Origin: Methylocystis sp. ATCC 49242
GTDB taxonomy: Bacteria; Pseudomonadota; Alphaproteobacteria; Rhizobiales; Beijerinckiaceae
Direction of reading: 5' to 3'
DNA: 64,000 bases
Assembly: GCF_000188155.2 (NCBI RefSeq)
Contig: NZ_KE124774.1
Span: forward strand, 3,490,356 to 3,554,355
In this document: positions 27,030 to 35,805 of the stretch, one piece after another
Numbering within the stretch: position 1 is the stretch's first letter
How the letters are laid out: each line of letters begins with the position of its first letter
Notes under the pieces: model-generated
What the model was told of the DNA's origin: nothing
The model's input: the letters and a program-made list of their open reading frames with translations, nothing else
Databases searched by the model: none
Program-made: the position numbers and the translations under genes

Positions 27030-29543
27030 ATGGCGAAGTTTCAACGAAACAAGAGGCTCGGACCGGCGATAGCGGCTCTTTTCGCAATGTCGCCCGGATA
27101 CGCATTCTCCGAGGAGAATCATCCCGTAAAAGTAGACACGCCAAAAGCGGACAGCGTCGCCAGGAGTGGCGCGAAGCCGAAGGCGACGTCAGGATCAAAG
27201 GTTGCGCCCGCCGTCGCGGCCAGTGAAAAGAAAAGTTACTTCGTCAAGACTCGCGGCTATCGGCTGGAGCCGCAGCCTGACGTGCCGCCCTATGTTCGGG
27301 AGCTTGGCAAGACATACAAGCAATTCGAGGGGATCGACTGGTTGAACGTCGGCCTCGATTCGCGCGTGCGTTTCGAATATCGCAAGGACGATTATCGCCG
27401 GTGGAGCGACACCAGCGTCAACCCGCCAGCTTCGCAGCGAAGATATTTCCCGAACTCCCTCTGGTTGTTGCGCACACGCGCCTATTTCGGCGTCAAGAAT
27501 GTGCTCGACCCACTGCGTTTCGTGGTTGAGTTCCAGGATTCTCGCGCCTTCAACAGTATCTATGAATTGCAGGGACAGGAAATCAATCAGACCGAACTGC
27601 TTCAGGGCTTCGCGGAACTTTATTTCAAGGACGCATTGGGAAAAGACCCTTTGGGGAACGACCGCCCGTTGAGCCTGCGCGCCGGCCGCTTTCATCTGGA
27701 GCTGCTCGACAGGCGGTTGATCGGAAGCAACGAATTTCGCAACACGACGAATAATTTCGAGGGCTTTCGCATCAAGTTGGGCAAGAACGAAAACGACTGG
27801 GCCGTCGACAGCTTTCTGATGCGGCCGGTCATTCGCTATCCATATGAATTCGACCGTCCCGAGTGGGGCAATTGGATTTACGGGAGCGTTCTCAGCATTC
27901 GCCGCTGGTCGGAATATGCGACGATCCAGCCCTATTTCATCGGCCGCAAACAATATGGAGACGTCCTCAATACCTCCAATGCGCTCAAGGTTCATCGAGA
28001 CACCTATGCGCCGGGGTTGCGCGTCTATGGCGTGCTCGGCAACTTCGACTATGACTTCGACATCAACAAGCAAATGGGCGAAGTTGGAGAATTCCGCGAT
28101 CTCGGGACGCGCAGAAACGCCATTCAGACGACAGTCCAGCATGACGCCATCGGCTATGGCTTTGAGGCGGGTTACACATTCTCGGACCATCCGTGGAAAC
28201 CGCGCGTCAGCGCCGTCTATGTCTACGGCACTGGCAACAAGAGCCCCTATGACAGCGCCAACCAGAACTTCGATCCCTTCTATGGCTTCAATCAGCCATT
28301 TTCGCGCAATGATTATCTCGGCTGGAACAACGCGAAGAATGTCAAGGCGCGGCTGGAGTTCGAACCGGCCAAAAATACGCAGATCGACACGGCCTTCAGC
28401 GCCTATTGGCTGGCGAGCACGGCGGCTGCGTGGGATCGCGCCAATTTATACGCCCCCCTCGGCAACAGGGGCGATTTCATGGGCACGGAGTATGACATCC
28501 GTATCCGTCACAAGTTGAATCAGTTCATCAATCTCACCGCCAGCTATGCGCGTTTCTGGCCGGGCTCCTTCACCTCGAGTTTCGCGCCGCCGACGTCGCT
28601 GCAATGGCCGCCGGTCGCCTGGCCCGGGCAATCCGCGCTCGGACAGACCGGAACGACGAACGGCCTGACCGCGCGGCCAACCGATTTCTTCTATCTGGAA
28701 GTCTCGGCGAACGGCTTCGGCGACGGACAGCCCATCGCCAAACCGCCGGGTTCCGACTTCTTCGCCAGCATGGCGCCGGATGCGCCGCCCGCGCCGCGTC
28801 CCAGCTGGACGGACGTCTATGTCGGTCTCAATGGCGGCGGCGCATGGTCCAGCCCCACCTCGAACGTGCAGGTTGTGGGCGTCGGCCCGGCGCCGGCGAG
28901 CTTGCCTGTCGCTTTCAGCGCGGCGCCGACCGATACGGGCAACCATCTCGCCGGCTTCATCGGCGGTCTGCAGCTCGGCGCGAACTGGAATTTTTCGGGC
29001 AATTTCCTCGCCGGCGTCGAGACCGATCTCCACGGCGTCTCGGGAAACACGGACACGAAATGGCAGCTCACGTCGGCCAATGGCGGCGGCGATACGTTCC
29101 TGACCTATGAGCAGCGCACGGCGACGCTGAACTATCTCGGCACGGTCCGCGGCCGCCTCGGCTATCTCGCGACGCCGACGCTGCTCGTCTATGGAACCGG
29201 CGGCATGGCCTATGGCGGCGTCGTTTCCAACACGGCGATTTTCACCCGACGCGTCGGCGGCACGAGTCAGACGCAGGTCAATCCCGTGTTCCAGGACACG
29301 CTGGTTGGATGGTCGGCCGGCGGCGGCGTGGAGTGGATGTTTTTGCCGAACTGGAGCGCCAAGGTCGATTACCTGCATTATGACCTCGGCAATGCGCGCG
29401 CCTCCGGCTTTGCGGCGCCGAGCAGCGGCGCCTTCAATTACAACGCCTCGACCTCCACCCGGTTCAACGGCGATCTGGTTCAGGCAGGCGTGAACCGCCA
29501 CTTCGATCTGTTCGGCGCAGAGCCGGCCGTCGCCAGGAATTGA
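27030..29543 (+). CDS. Fused outer-membrane protein: alginate-export-like barrel plus Omp31-like barrel
   Basis: The 837-residue protein has a signal peptide ending near YAFSEE, a lysine/alanine-rich spacer, an Alginate_exp-type domain (about residues 100-560, starting at WLNVGLDSRVRFEYRKDD), a proline-rich linker (APDAPPAPRPSW), and an Omp31-like beta-barrel (about 593-830). The second part contains YVGLNGGGAW, YLGTVRGRLGYLATPTLLVY and GTGGMAYGGV. It ends with the barrel-type FDLFGAEPAVARN tail. The ATG at 27030 follows GAGAGAGTTGGGG. The C-terminal half is closely similar to the separate Omp at 34692. Substrate is unknown; porin or polysaccharide export are options. Confidence 0.88.
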   Translation: MAKFQRNKRLGPAIAALFAMSPGYAFSEENHPVKVDTPKADSVARSGAKPKATSGSKVAPAVAASEKKSYFVKTRGYRLEPQPDVPPYVRELGKTYKQFEGIDWLNVGLDSRVRFEYRKDDYRRWSDTSVNPPASQRRYFPNSLWLLRTRAYFGVKNVLDPLRFVVEFQDSRAFNSIYELQGQEINQTELLQGFAELYFKDALGKDPLGNDRPLSLRAGRFHLELLDRRLIGSNEFRNTTNNFEGFRIKLGKNENDWAVDSFLMRPVIRYPYEFDRPEWGNWIYGSVLSIRRWSEYATIQPYFIGRKQYGDVLNTSNALKVHRDTYAPGLRVYGVLGNFDYDFDINKQMGEVGEFRDLGTRRNAIQTTVQHDAIGYGFEAGYTFSDHPWKPRVSAVYVYGTGNKSPYDSANQNFDPFYGFNQPFSRNDYLGWNNAKNVKARLEFEPAKNTQIDTAFSAYWLASTAAAWDRANLYAPLGNRGDFMGTEYDIRIRHKLNQFINLTASYARFWPGSFTSSFAPPTSLQWPPVAWPGQSALGQTGTTNGLTARPTDFFYLEVSANGFGDGQPIAKPPGSDFFASMAPDAPPAPRPSWTDVYVGLNGGGAWSSPTSNVQVVGVGPAPASLPVAFSAAPTDTGNHLAGFIGGLQLGANWNFSGNFLAGVETDLHGVSGNTDTKWQLTSANGGGDTFLTYEQRTATLNYLGTVRGRLGYLATPTLLVYGTGGMAYGGVVSNTAIFTRRVGGTSQTQVNPVFQDTLVGWSAGGGVEWMFLPNWSAKVDYLHYDLGNARASGFAAPSSGAFNYNASTSTRFNGDLVQAGVNRHFDLFGAEPAVARN

Positions 29544-29931
29544 TGAAGTATCCGCAGCGGCGCGGAATCTCCGGATAGAGCGCCTTCAGGAAAAGTGTAT
29601 GCGGTTTTCCGTTTGAACGCGCGACAGGATGTAAAGCTAGAGCCCCGCTTATGCGGCGGGGGCTTGCCGTTTTCGGGCTGACAGTCGCAACACGTTCGCC
29701 CCGTCTCCGGTACATTCGGCGACTCAAGCGCGCCTCTCCACCGCGTCGGGGAATTTATCTTGAGGCGGCGGGTCGTGCCTTCGTCGGAACCCGTCCATTT
29801 CGGCCATGCGGCCACGCACGATACGAATAATGTAATACGGGGCGCCGATGTAGTAGCCTGTTGGCGGAGATCGCGGCGACGCCCCGTGTTTTCAAAAGAC
29901 TTCGCAAATTCGAAATACTGAGATGTCTTCT
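29544..29931. other. Gene-free stretch with dispersed-repeat-like sequence and a hairpin
   Basis: 29577-29640 resembles the short extragenic repeats scattered in Hyphomicrobiales (AGCGCCTTCAGGAAAAGTG followed by GCGGTTTTCCG). A GC-rich hairpin follows (AGCCCCGC, TTAT loop region, GCGGGGGCT with one bulged base; about 29643-29667) and may terminate the porin transcript. No gene is visible. Confidence 0.35.
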
Positions 29932-30294
29932 CTAGGCGAAACATACCGCGGCCTGCTTGTAAAGCAGAAGCGGCAAATCGAAACAGTGAACTGGGTGGTC
30001 TTTTGGAAGGCGCGAGTCGCTTGTAAGTAAATACTTTCTCTGTCCTTCCAAAACGATCGGCTCGCCTAAGGCTGTTCGTCCCAAATAGAAGATATTCTTT
30101 TGTTCATTTCCATCATTAAATCTCATTTTCAAATTTTCATTTGAATGTATAACATTATCACCTGCATCTATTATAGCTGAAGTCAGCTTGAACGATGAAT
30201 CTATGATGTAATCGGAGCTGAAATCTCCGCATTTGAGGATATAGAATCCGGCATATGTTTCCATTTTCTCAGACTCCGCACTCAAATAATCCAT
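29932..30294 (-). CDS. Hypothetical protein, AT-rich
   Basis: The 120-residue frame is markedly more AT-rich than its neighbours, with normal amino-acid diversity (for example GFYILKCGDFSSDYIIDSSFKLTSAIID and RKYLLTSDSRLPKDHPVHCFDLPLLLY). No signal peptide, membrane helix or known motif is visible. The start may be ATG 30294 or ATG 30264; neither has a strong ribosome-binding site. Composition suggests recent acquisition. I do not recognise the family. Confidence 0.5.
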   Translation of the reverse strand: MDYLSAESEKMETYAGFYILKCGDFSSDYIIDSSFKLTSAIIDAGDNVIHSNENLKMRFNDGNEQKNIFYLGRTALGEPIVLEGQRKYLLTSDSRLPKDHPVHCFDLPLLLYKQAAVCFA

Positions 30295-30759
30295 TCTCGC
30301 CGGCCGGGTGCTTTACCGACTATTTTTTCGGCCCATTCGATCTCCTTTCGTCCCGCCTCGCGAACAGTTCATCTCCGGGCAGTTGAAAGGTGGGAAATAC
30401 AGGCTACATTTCCCGGTAAAATGTAACATAAGAACTGGAAATGCAACATCAAATCCGAAACGAATGTTGACGCCGTGGCGCCGCCAGGTTTGGGTCAGTC
30501 GTTTGGGTCTCGACCACGATCGGGGGCGCGCTGACGCAGGCCACGCAGCCGAGCTAACCTCTAACAGAGATCCGGAAGACGATGCGTCGACCAGTCGAGG
30601 GATGAAAGATGGGTTAAAACTCCAACGCCGTAAGAACGATAAATGATTCCGCAACGGTTGATTTGGGGCGGCAACGCCGGTCTTTCGCTCTTGGCGCCGG
30701 CCCTTTCAATTTATCGTCGTCGTTCATAAGCCGCCGCGACAGAGGCCCCCTATCTTCGC
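30295..30759. other. Gene-free stretch with one inverted repeat
   Basis: No convincing gene in 465 bases; overlapping frames on both strands look like noise. TACATTT-N7-AAATGTA (30405-30425) is a perfect operator-like inverted repeat, about 110 bases upstream of the AT-rich gene on the minus strand. Confidence 0.4.
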
Positions 30760-31662
30760 CTAGCAAGGGCGCAGCGTAATCTCGCCGTCCGCAGCCGTTG
30801 CTGTAATCATCCCCGGCGTCGAATGGGCGCGCGCGCATTCGCCATTGCGATCGATGATGATCAGGCCGCCATATCCCTGCACTTTGTCGACGAGGAAGAG
30901 TATCGCTTCATTCGCCGCGTCTTGCGCATGCATGCCGCGATATTCGATGAACAGCGCGGCAGTGCGGGCGAGCGACGTGCGAATGAAATCCTCTCCAACC
31001 CCGGTGCAGGATATTGCGCAGCTCGAATTATCCGCGAAGGTTCCCGCGCCGATGATCGGGGAGTCGCCGACCCGACCCGGACGCTGGTTCACGACGCCGC
31101 CGGTCGAGGTCGCTGCGGCGAGGTCGCCGGATTGATCTCGCGCGACGGCTCCGACAGTGCCAAGCTTCACTTCATTCGCTCGTGAATGGTCGAGCGCGGT
31201 CGATCGCGCCGCGCGAACATTCTCGAATTGCTCAACGCGCTCCGCCGTCAGGAAATAATCCGAATTCTCGAAGTCGACGCCATTATCCCGAGCGAATCGT
31301 TCAGCTCCTTCGCCGATGAGGAACACATGATTGCTTTTCTCCATGATGGCGCGTGCAAGGAGCACCGGGTTTCTGACGCCACGCAGGCCGGCGGCGGCGC
31401 CGGCGTCAAGATTGCGACCGTCCATGATCGACGCGTCGCATGAAACGAGTCCATCTGCGTTCAGGACCGATCCACGGCCCGCATTGTAAAGCGGGTTGTC
31501 TTCTAGCCGCATGATGCACTCGGTTACGACGTCGAGCGCCGACGCGCCGGTCTCGAGCCGGCGTGCGCCGGTTTCCACTATGTCGCGAAGAGACGCTTCA
31601 TATCGTTCGGGCGCATGTATCGTTCCCGCGCCGCCGTGGATCATCAGCGAGTATTTTTTCAT
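30760..31662 (-). CDS. iaaA: Isoaspartyl peptidase / type III L-asparaginase
   Basis: The 300-residue Ntn-hydrolase precursor cleaves isoaspartyl dipeptides and L-asparagine. MIHGGAGTI at the N-terminus and the autocleavage site NEVKLGTVGAVARD (nucleophilic Thr at about residue 168) define the family, as does the downstream GRVGDSPIIGAGTFAD. Length is normal. It stands alone, with gene-free stretches on both sides. Confidence 0.95.
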   Translation of the reverse strand: MKKYSLMIHGGAGTIHAPERYEASLRDIVETGARRLETGASALDVVTECIMRLEDNPLYNAGRGSVLNADGLVSCDASIMDGRNLDAGAAAGLRGVRNPVLLARAIMEKSNHVFLIGEGAERFARDNGVDFENSDYFLTAERVEQFENVRAARSTALDHSRANEVKLGTVGAVARDQSGDLAAATSTGGVVNQRPGRVGDSPIIGAGTFADNSSCAISCTGVGEDFIRTSLARTAALFIEYRGMHAQDAANEAILFLVDKVQGYGGLIIIDRNGECARAHSTPGMITATAADGEITLRPC

Positions 31663-31899
31663 GGCGCGGGATTGTAATCGTCATGCGCAATGAAATCACG
31701 TGCGAAGTCGCGTATCGGGACCTGACTCGTCCCCTCGCGCAGGATCGCGTCCGCTGCGATCTCCAGCACAAAATTTCAAACTCGCTGGCCCCCTAAACGG
31801 TTCCAGGCTGGCGTCGCTTCAGCGTCCATGCGGGATTGAAGACGCCTGTACGAGGGCATGGCGGAAAACTGGCGGTATTTGGCAGGAGAACCACTGTCG

Positions 31900-31980
31900 T
31901 CAAAGGGGGAGCGGAGTATCTTTATTTTACGACCATCCCAGGTTCCCCCTTCGGCCCGGAGACTTCCGGGCCTCTTTTTT
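31900..31980 (+). ncRNA. Candidate small RNA or attenuator 3' end
   Basis: Two nested signals adjoin: arms AAGGGGGA (31903-31910) and TCCCCCTT (31944-31951), then, one base later, the perfect stem GGCCCGGA-GACT-TCCGGGCC (31953-31972) followed by TCTTTTTT. This is the layout of a structured small RNA end or an attenuator. The 5' end is not visible from sequence. Confidence 0.45.
31953..31980 (+). terminator. Rho-independent terminator
   Basis: A perfect 8-base-pair stem GGCCCGGA / TCCGGGCC with loop GACT is followed by TCTTTTTT on the plus strand. No annotated gene precedes it on this strand. Confidence 0.8.
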
Positions 31981-32350
31981 GCCATAGGAGAAAAGTGAAG
32001 ATAGAGGCGCTGGCCTTTGCCCGCAGCGCCATTCGATCGACCAGGCCCTCCGACACATGCGTCGCATCCACAGGAGACGGCCCCTCCGCCGAATCGCGCT
32101 CATCCATGCCAGCAGATTGTTGCTTAGAGCGTTTTCGCCATGACCCATGCGCCGCGTCCCGGGAAAAGCCCATAACGCATGCGAGGATCGGTTTTTGGTC
32201 AATCCACGTCGGGTGAAGCGCCGCATTCATAACGCATCCTATGGTCAACGGCTTTTTAAGAACCACGCATTAACCATATAGCCTCGGATCGCCGGCCGCG
32301 ACGCGACAGGCGGGGCAAGCGCTCCAGTCAAGCCGTCAGGAGGCAGCAAC

Positions 32351-32491
32351 ATGCGTAAATTCTTTTTGGGTTTCAAGAAAGCGACAACCGGCGACGTTCG
32401 GGTCTCGACCCTCGAGCACGGGTTGATGCTTTGCGTCGTCGCGTTCGGGCTCATCGTCTACACCAAAGTGATGATCGTCGATTTCAACTAG
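32351..32491 (+). CDS. Flp-pilin-like single-span micro-protein
   Basis: The 46-residue product has a basic N-terminus (MRKFFLGFKKATTGD), then STLEHGLMLCVVAFGLIVY, a hydrophobic helix with a glutamate just before it, as in Flp pilins. The canonical G-X4-E-Y processing motif is not exact (Gly to Glu distance is eight, and His replaces Tyr), so it is Flp-like rather than a clear pilin. A strong AGGAGG lies seven bases before the ATG, which argues that this short frame is translated. No tad/cpa assembly genes are in the window. Confidence 0.65.
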   Translation: MRKFFLGFKKATTGDVRVSTLEHGLMLCVVAFGLIVYTKVMIVDFN

Positions 32492-32911
32492 GAAGCGGCA
32501 TAATCGATTTTCTCTGGAGCCTTTCGCAAGGAGCGGGCGCAACTGAGCGCACGGCGGCGAGATCGCCTGACAAGGCGTCTTCATGTTCGCTCGGGCTATC
32601 GTTTGTTTTCCAGATCGGAAGCGGAATGCATTTGACGGCAGCCTCAGCCGGATCTTCCTTCACCGGGCTTTTCCAATAAGCTCCATGGCGAACTGCGTTC
32701 GGCGAATGGCGGAGAATGTGCTGTGCGGCGAGAGGCGATCGAATATTTTGAGAAAGCTCAACTTCTTTGGTTTCTTCGGGTCCGGCCTTACGCCGGACCC
32801 TTTTTTATCTCGCGCGATGGCCGTGTGCAGACCCGCTTACACTTAACGCTCACCGCAAGAGGATTTCGCGGCGCCTGACCGGTGTCGCGTCATGCGAGCC
32901 GCGCAGATCGG
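32492..32911. other. Long 3' region after the Flp-like gene
   Basis: No convincing protein gene. A terminator at 32778-32806 closes a possible 287-base untranslated tail or a separate small RNA. A short frame from 32707 (MAENVLCGERR...) runs through the terminator and is unlikely to be translated usefully. Confidence 0.4.
32778..32806 (+). terminator. Rho-independent terminator
   Basis: A perfect 9-base-pair stem GGGTCCGGC / GCCGGACCC with loop CTTAC is followed by six T residues on the plus strand. Confidence 0.85.
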
Positions 32912-33490
32912 TCAGTTCAAGACGACAACCTTCGTGCCGACCTTGACTCTCCCATAGAGGTCGACGACATCGCGATTCGTCATACGGATGCATCCCGAGG
33001 ACACTGCTGCGCCGATCGTGTCCGGCTCGTTGGAGCCATGGATTCTGTATTCGCTCGAGCCGAGATACAGTGCGCGCGCGCCGAGCGGGTTCTCCATTCC
33101 GCCGGCCATATGTCTTGGAAGATCGGGGCGCCGCTTCAGCATCTGTGGCGGCGGCCGCCAATCCGGCCATTCGCGTTTTCGGGTGACCGTTTTCGTTCCC
33201 GACCATGTAAATCCTTCCCGACCGACGCCAACGCCGTATTCGATCGCCTGACCGTCGCCGAGCACATAGTAAAGGCGCCGTTGCTTCGTCGCCACGACGA
33301 TCGTGCCTTTCTTGAATTGCGGATGGCGCCAGATCACAAACTGGCGAGGTATCGCCTGCTCCCGGAACAGATTGACAAAATCGGCGAGCGCTCCACGGTT
33401 CAATGGATTGTCCAGCGCCGGGGCCGGCGACGCGACAATCAGGGCCATGAAGCTCCCAAAAAGCGATGCGCGTGCTCGAACCATTCCCAA
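32912..33490 (-). CDS. L,D-transpeptidase (YkuD), first of two
   Basis: The 192-residue secreted enzyme has an N-terminal signal sequence (ASLFGSFMALIVASPAPA) and a YkuD domain (about residues 60-190). The catalytic segment has the His of IHGSNEPD and the nucleophile in SSGCIRMTNRDVVDLY (S/GxxSxGC[IV]RM type). It cross-links peptidoglycan or attaches proteins to it in the periplasm. PDWRPPPQMLKRRPDLP and NPLGARALYLG are shared with the second copy at 39525. Start ATG 33490 or 33484. Confidence 0.93.
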   Translation of the reverse strand: MGMVRARASLFGSFMALIVASPAPALDNPLNRGALADFVNLFREQAIPRQFVIWRHPQFKKGTIVVATKQRRLYYVLGDGQAIEYGVGVGREGFTWSGTKTVTRKREWPDWRPPPQMLKRRPDLPRHMAGGMENPLGARALYLGSSEYRIHGSNEPDTIGAAVSSGCIRMTNRDVVDLYGRVKVGTKVVVLN

Positions 33491-33704
33491 AGACTCCGCC
33501 AGAGCTTCCGTTTGAACAGGAAAACAAGTCGGGCGGCTTATTGTTTACAAATGCGGCCGAAGTCGGACCTGAATGTGTTCCGCACGTCGCCTGGCCATGG
33601 ATGACGCCTTTAGCGCAGGTGAAACCTGGCCGTGCTGCGCGTTACGATGTTGGTGGAAGAAGGCGGAGAGTCACTTCTGTTTCGGCGAGGCTATGGCGAC
33701 GAGG

Positions 33705-34271
33705 CTATTTCAATTTGAAGGGCGGCGTGAACGGTCCCAGATTGAAAGTCGCCGCCGCGCCAACCAGCGCATTCAGCTTTGAATCCGGCTCCGAACACAC
33801 GCCGCTCAATGGCGACAGGGATTGTACGGCGAGAACCGACGTCACCTTGATCATGGTCATTGGCGGTTCAGGAAAAACAAGGGCGCCGGAAGCTGTGTAA
33901 TAGCCGTCCGAGACCATGGATCCGGCGCCCGGCGTCGTGAATATGACGCCGCGCAGAGGGCTGTCATTTGCATTCATGTAAGCCTGTCCGCTGCAATTCT
34001 TCGTTGCGAAGTATAAAATCAGTCCCTCCGATTTAAGACCACTGTATCCAAATGGAAAGCTTACCCAGGTTCCGTTTACTTGCCGCTGCACGAGATTTCG
34101 TTCGACGAGTTGCCCTACCGCTTTCCCTCTCGCGTCCACGACAATAAAGCCCTGCGTCGCGGACGGGGATGCCTCGCCGCCTTGCCCTAGGGCGGAGGGC
34201 GACGCGCCGATCAGAACGACGCCGATGAGCATGCGACACAGTGATCGCGGAAGAAGCAGCATTTTCGCCAT
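33705..34271 (-). CDS. Secreted hypothetical protein
   Basis: The 188-residue protein has a signal peptide (MLIGVVLIGASPSALGQ region, residues 14-31) and a mature domain starting GFIVVDARGKAVGQLVERNLVQRQVNGTWVSFPF, which looks like a small beta-rich periplasmic domain with two cysteines (FATKNCSG and LSGVCSEPD) that could form a disulfide. I do not recognise a named family. It is divergent from the Omp31-like gene across a 420-base spacer. Confidence 0.75.
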   Translation of the reverse strand: MAKMLLLPRSLCRMLIGVVLIGASPSALGQGGEASPSATQGFIVVDARGKAVGQLVERNLVQRQVNGTWVSFPFGYSGLKSEGLILYFATKNCSGQAYMNANDSPLRGVIFTTPGAGSMVSDGYYTASGALVFPEPPMTMIKVTSVLAVQSLSPLSGVCSEPDSKLNALVGAAATFNLGPFTPPFKLK

Positions 34272-34691
34272 TGAAAAACACCTGCGGCTGGCTCGATCGT
34301 CCCGTGAACATGGGGAGCGCCCGAATCTTAAAGCATTGTTTGCGTTCGAGCCAGAGCGACGGCGTCGTTGCCCGGGCAGGGGCGTCCCAATGGCGGATTT
34401 CTGGTTCCTTGCGTGCGGACGCGCCGCCGCTTTTCGCCAAACATGTGTTTTCGTTCGAGCACGAGCAGCGATTCGAAATTTGGCGAATGCGGCAGTCGAG
34501 ACGAAACACGTCGGTAGATTGTCAACAGTCTATGGCTTAACATTATGAAACTATTTTCAGTTTAGGTAAATATTTACCATCAATATTTACGTTTCCCACC
34601 GCCCCGAGTGCAGCGATCCGCTTGCGAGCTGCGATCTCCTAGCTTGCCGAACCATGCGGATGAACGCGACAGAATTGATAGGCGCACCACA
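34272..34691. promoter_or_regulatory. Divergent spacer with an AT-rich 14-base palindrome
   Basis: No gene is present. Near the Omp side, GGTAAATATTTACC (34565-34578) is a perfect palindrome, with a further half-site AATATTTAC at 34582-34590, in an AT-rich tract. This is a good candidate operator 114-127 bases before the Omp start. Confidence 0.55.
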
Positions 34692-35600
34692 ATGAAAAGC
34701 ATCGCTTCCTCCGCCGTGTTGACATTATCCCTGATCGGGGGAGGGGCTTTTGCCGCGGATCTCTCGTCACACAAGCTTCCACCCTTGCCGGAGCTTCCGG
34801 CGATGGAGACGACGCCCTGGGCCGGATTCTATATCGGCTTGAATGCCGGCGGCGCATGGAACGCAAGCACGGCTGTCAATTTGCTGTCCGCGCCGGTCTT
34901 CGTGGCCCCGGGGATTGGCGAGGAGATATGGGCGGCGACCTCGTCCTTTGCCGCAAGCCGCGCGCTTTCGACACAAGCAGCCGGTTTCATTGGCGGCGGC
35001 CAACTTGGTTACAATTGGCGGTTCAGTGAAACCTTCATCGCCGGCGTCGAGGCGGATATTCAGGGCGTGGCCGGCGGCGCAAATAGCGCTCGCAACGTCA
35101 GCTTGCTCCCAACGCCGGCCGCTGGCCTCAGCTATCTGACGACGCTGTCGGCCAGCAAACGGCTCGATTATCTCGGGACCGTTCGCGGCCGCATCGGCTA
35201 TCTCGTCACGCCAACCCTCCTCGCATATGCGACCGGCGGTCTGGCGTATGGCGGGGTCACGGCGAGAGCGGATTTCTTCCAGACAATCCCAAATGATACG
35301 CCGGGATTTGAACTCCTCGCGATCAACGCCGGCCGCTTTTCCAACACTCGCGCCGGCTGGACTGTCGGCGGCGGCCTCGAGTGGATGTTTTCATCTGACT
35401 GGAGCCTCAAGGCGGAATATCTCTATTACGATCTTGGCGGTGTTACATTTCCCACCGGCGTAACAACCGATCAGGCGTTCGGCGCGCTCATCATGATCAG
35501 CAACAATCATGCGTCCACCCGCTTCGATGGACATATTGCGCGCGCAGGCGTGAACTATCATTTCAATTGGGACGCAGATCCGGTCGTCGCTTCCTATTGA
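34692..35600 (+). CDS. Omp31-like outer-membrane beta-barrel protein
   Basis: The 302-residue protein has a signal peptide (cleavage expected after GGGAFA, giving mature N-terminus ADLSSHK) and an eight-stranded Omp25/Omp31-type barrel containing GFYIGLNAGGAW, FIGGGQLGYNWRF, YLGTVRGRIGYLVTPTLLAY and ending in AGVNYHFNW. These blocks recur almost unchanged in the C-terminal half of the fusion at 27030. The mature Ala-Asp start resembles Hyphomicrobiales outer-membrane proteins that are linked to peptidoglycan by L,D-transpeptidases. ATG 34692 is chosen for the signal peptide. Confidence 0.92.
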   Translation: MKSIASSAVLTLSLIGGGAFAADLSSHKLPPLPELPAMETTPWAGFYIGLNAGGAWNASTAVNLLSAPVFVAPGIGEEIWAATSSFAASRALSTQAAGFIGGGQLGYNWRFSETFIAGVEADIQGVAGGANSARNVSLLPTPAAGLSYLTTLSASKRLDYLGTVRGRIGYLVTPTLLAYATGGLAYGGVTARADFFQTIPNDTPGFELLAINAGRFSNTRAGWTVGGGLEWMFSSDWSLKAEYLYYDLGGVTFPTGVTTDQAFGALIMISNNHASTRFDGHIARAGVNYHFNWDADPVVASY

Positions 35601-35667
35601 TCGAAGCTCATTCTGGAATTCGACGATGGGGTGACAAAGCCCGCCCCGGCGATGGAATCATCGAGGC

Positions 35668-35700
35668 GCCCGGCTCAAATGGCCGGGCCGGCTCTTTTTT
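35668..35700 (+). terminator. Terminator after the Omp31-like gene
   Basis: GCCCGGC / GCCGGGC arms enclose a seven-base loop; CGGCTC and six T residues follow. The T run starts six bases after the stem, so strength is moderate. Confidence 0.6.
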
Positions 35701-35805
35701 CCCGGTTATGCGGCGCGAGAAACCCGATCGCCTCCATCCCTGTTCGGCAAGCCGGGCGACATTAAATAACAACTGCGAATGTCTTTTGACTGGAGCCGCA
35801 GGGGG

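Larger units (their letters stand above)
31663..32350. other. Gene-poor stretch containing a candidate small RNA
   Basis: No protein gene is convincing in these 688 bases. The plus strand has a complete intrinsic terminator at 31953-31980, although no protein gene ends upstream of it, which points to a non-coding transcript. 32123-32190 contains sequence resembling extragenic repeats (TTAGAGCGTTTTCGCCATGA). The Flp-like gene's ribosome-binding site is at the right end. Confidence 0.5.

Noticed and set aside
35601-35805. Cobalamin riboswitch in front of eutA
   Set aside because: I looked for a long conserved leader with a B12 box; only a terminator and about 100 bases of leader are present.
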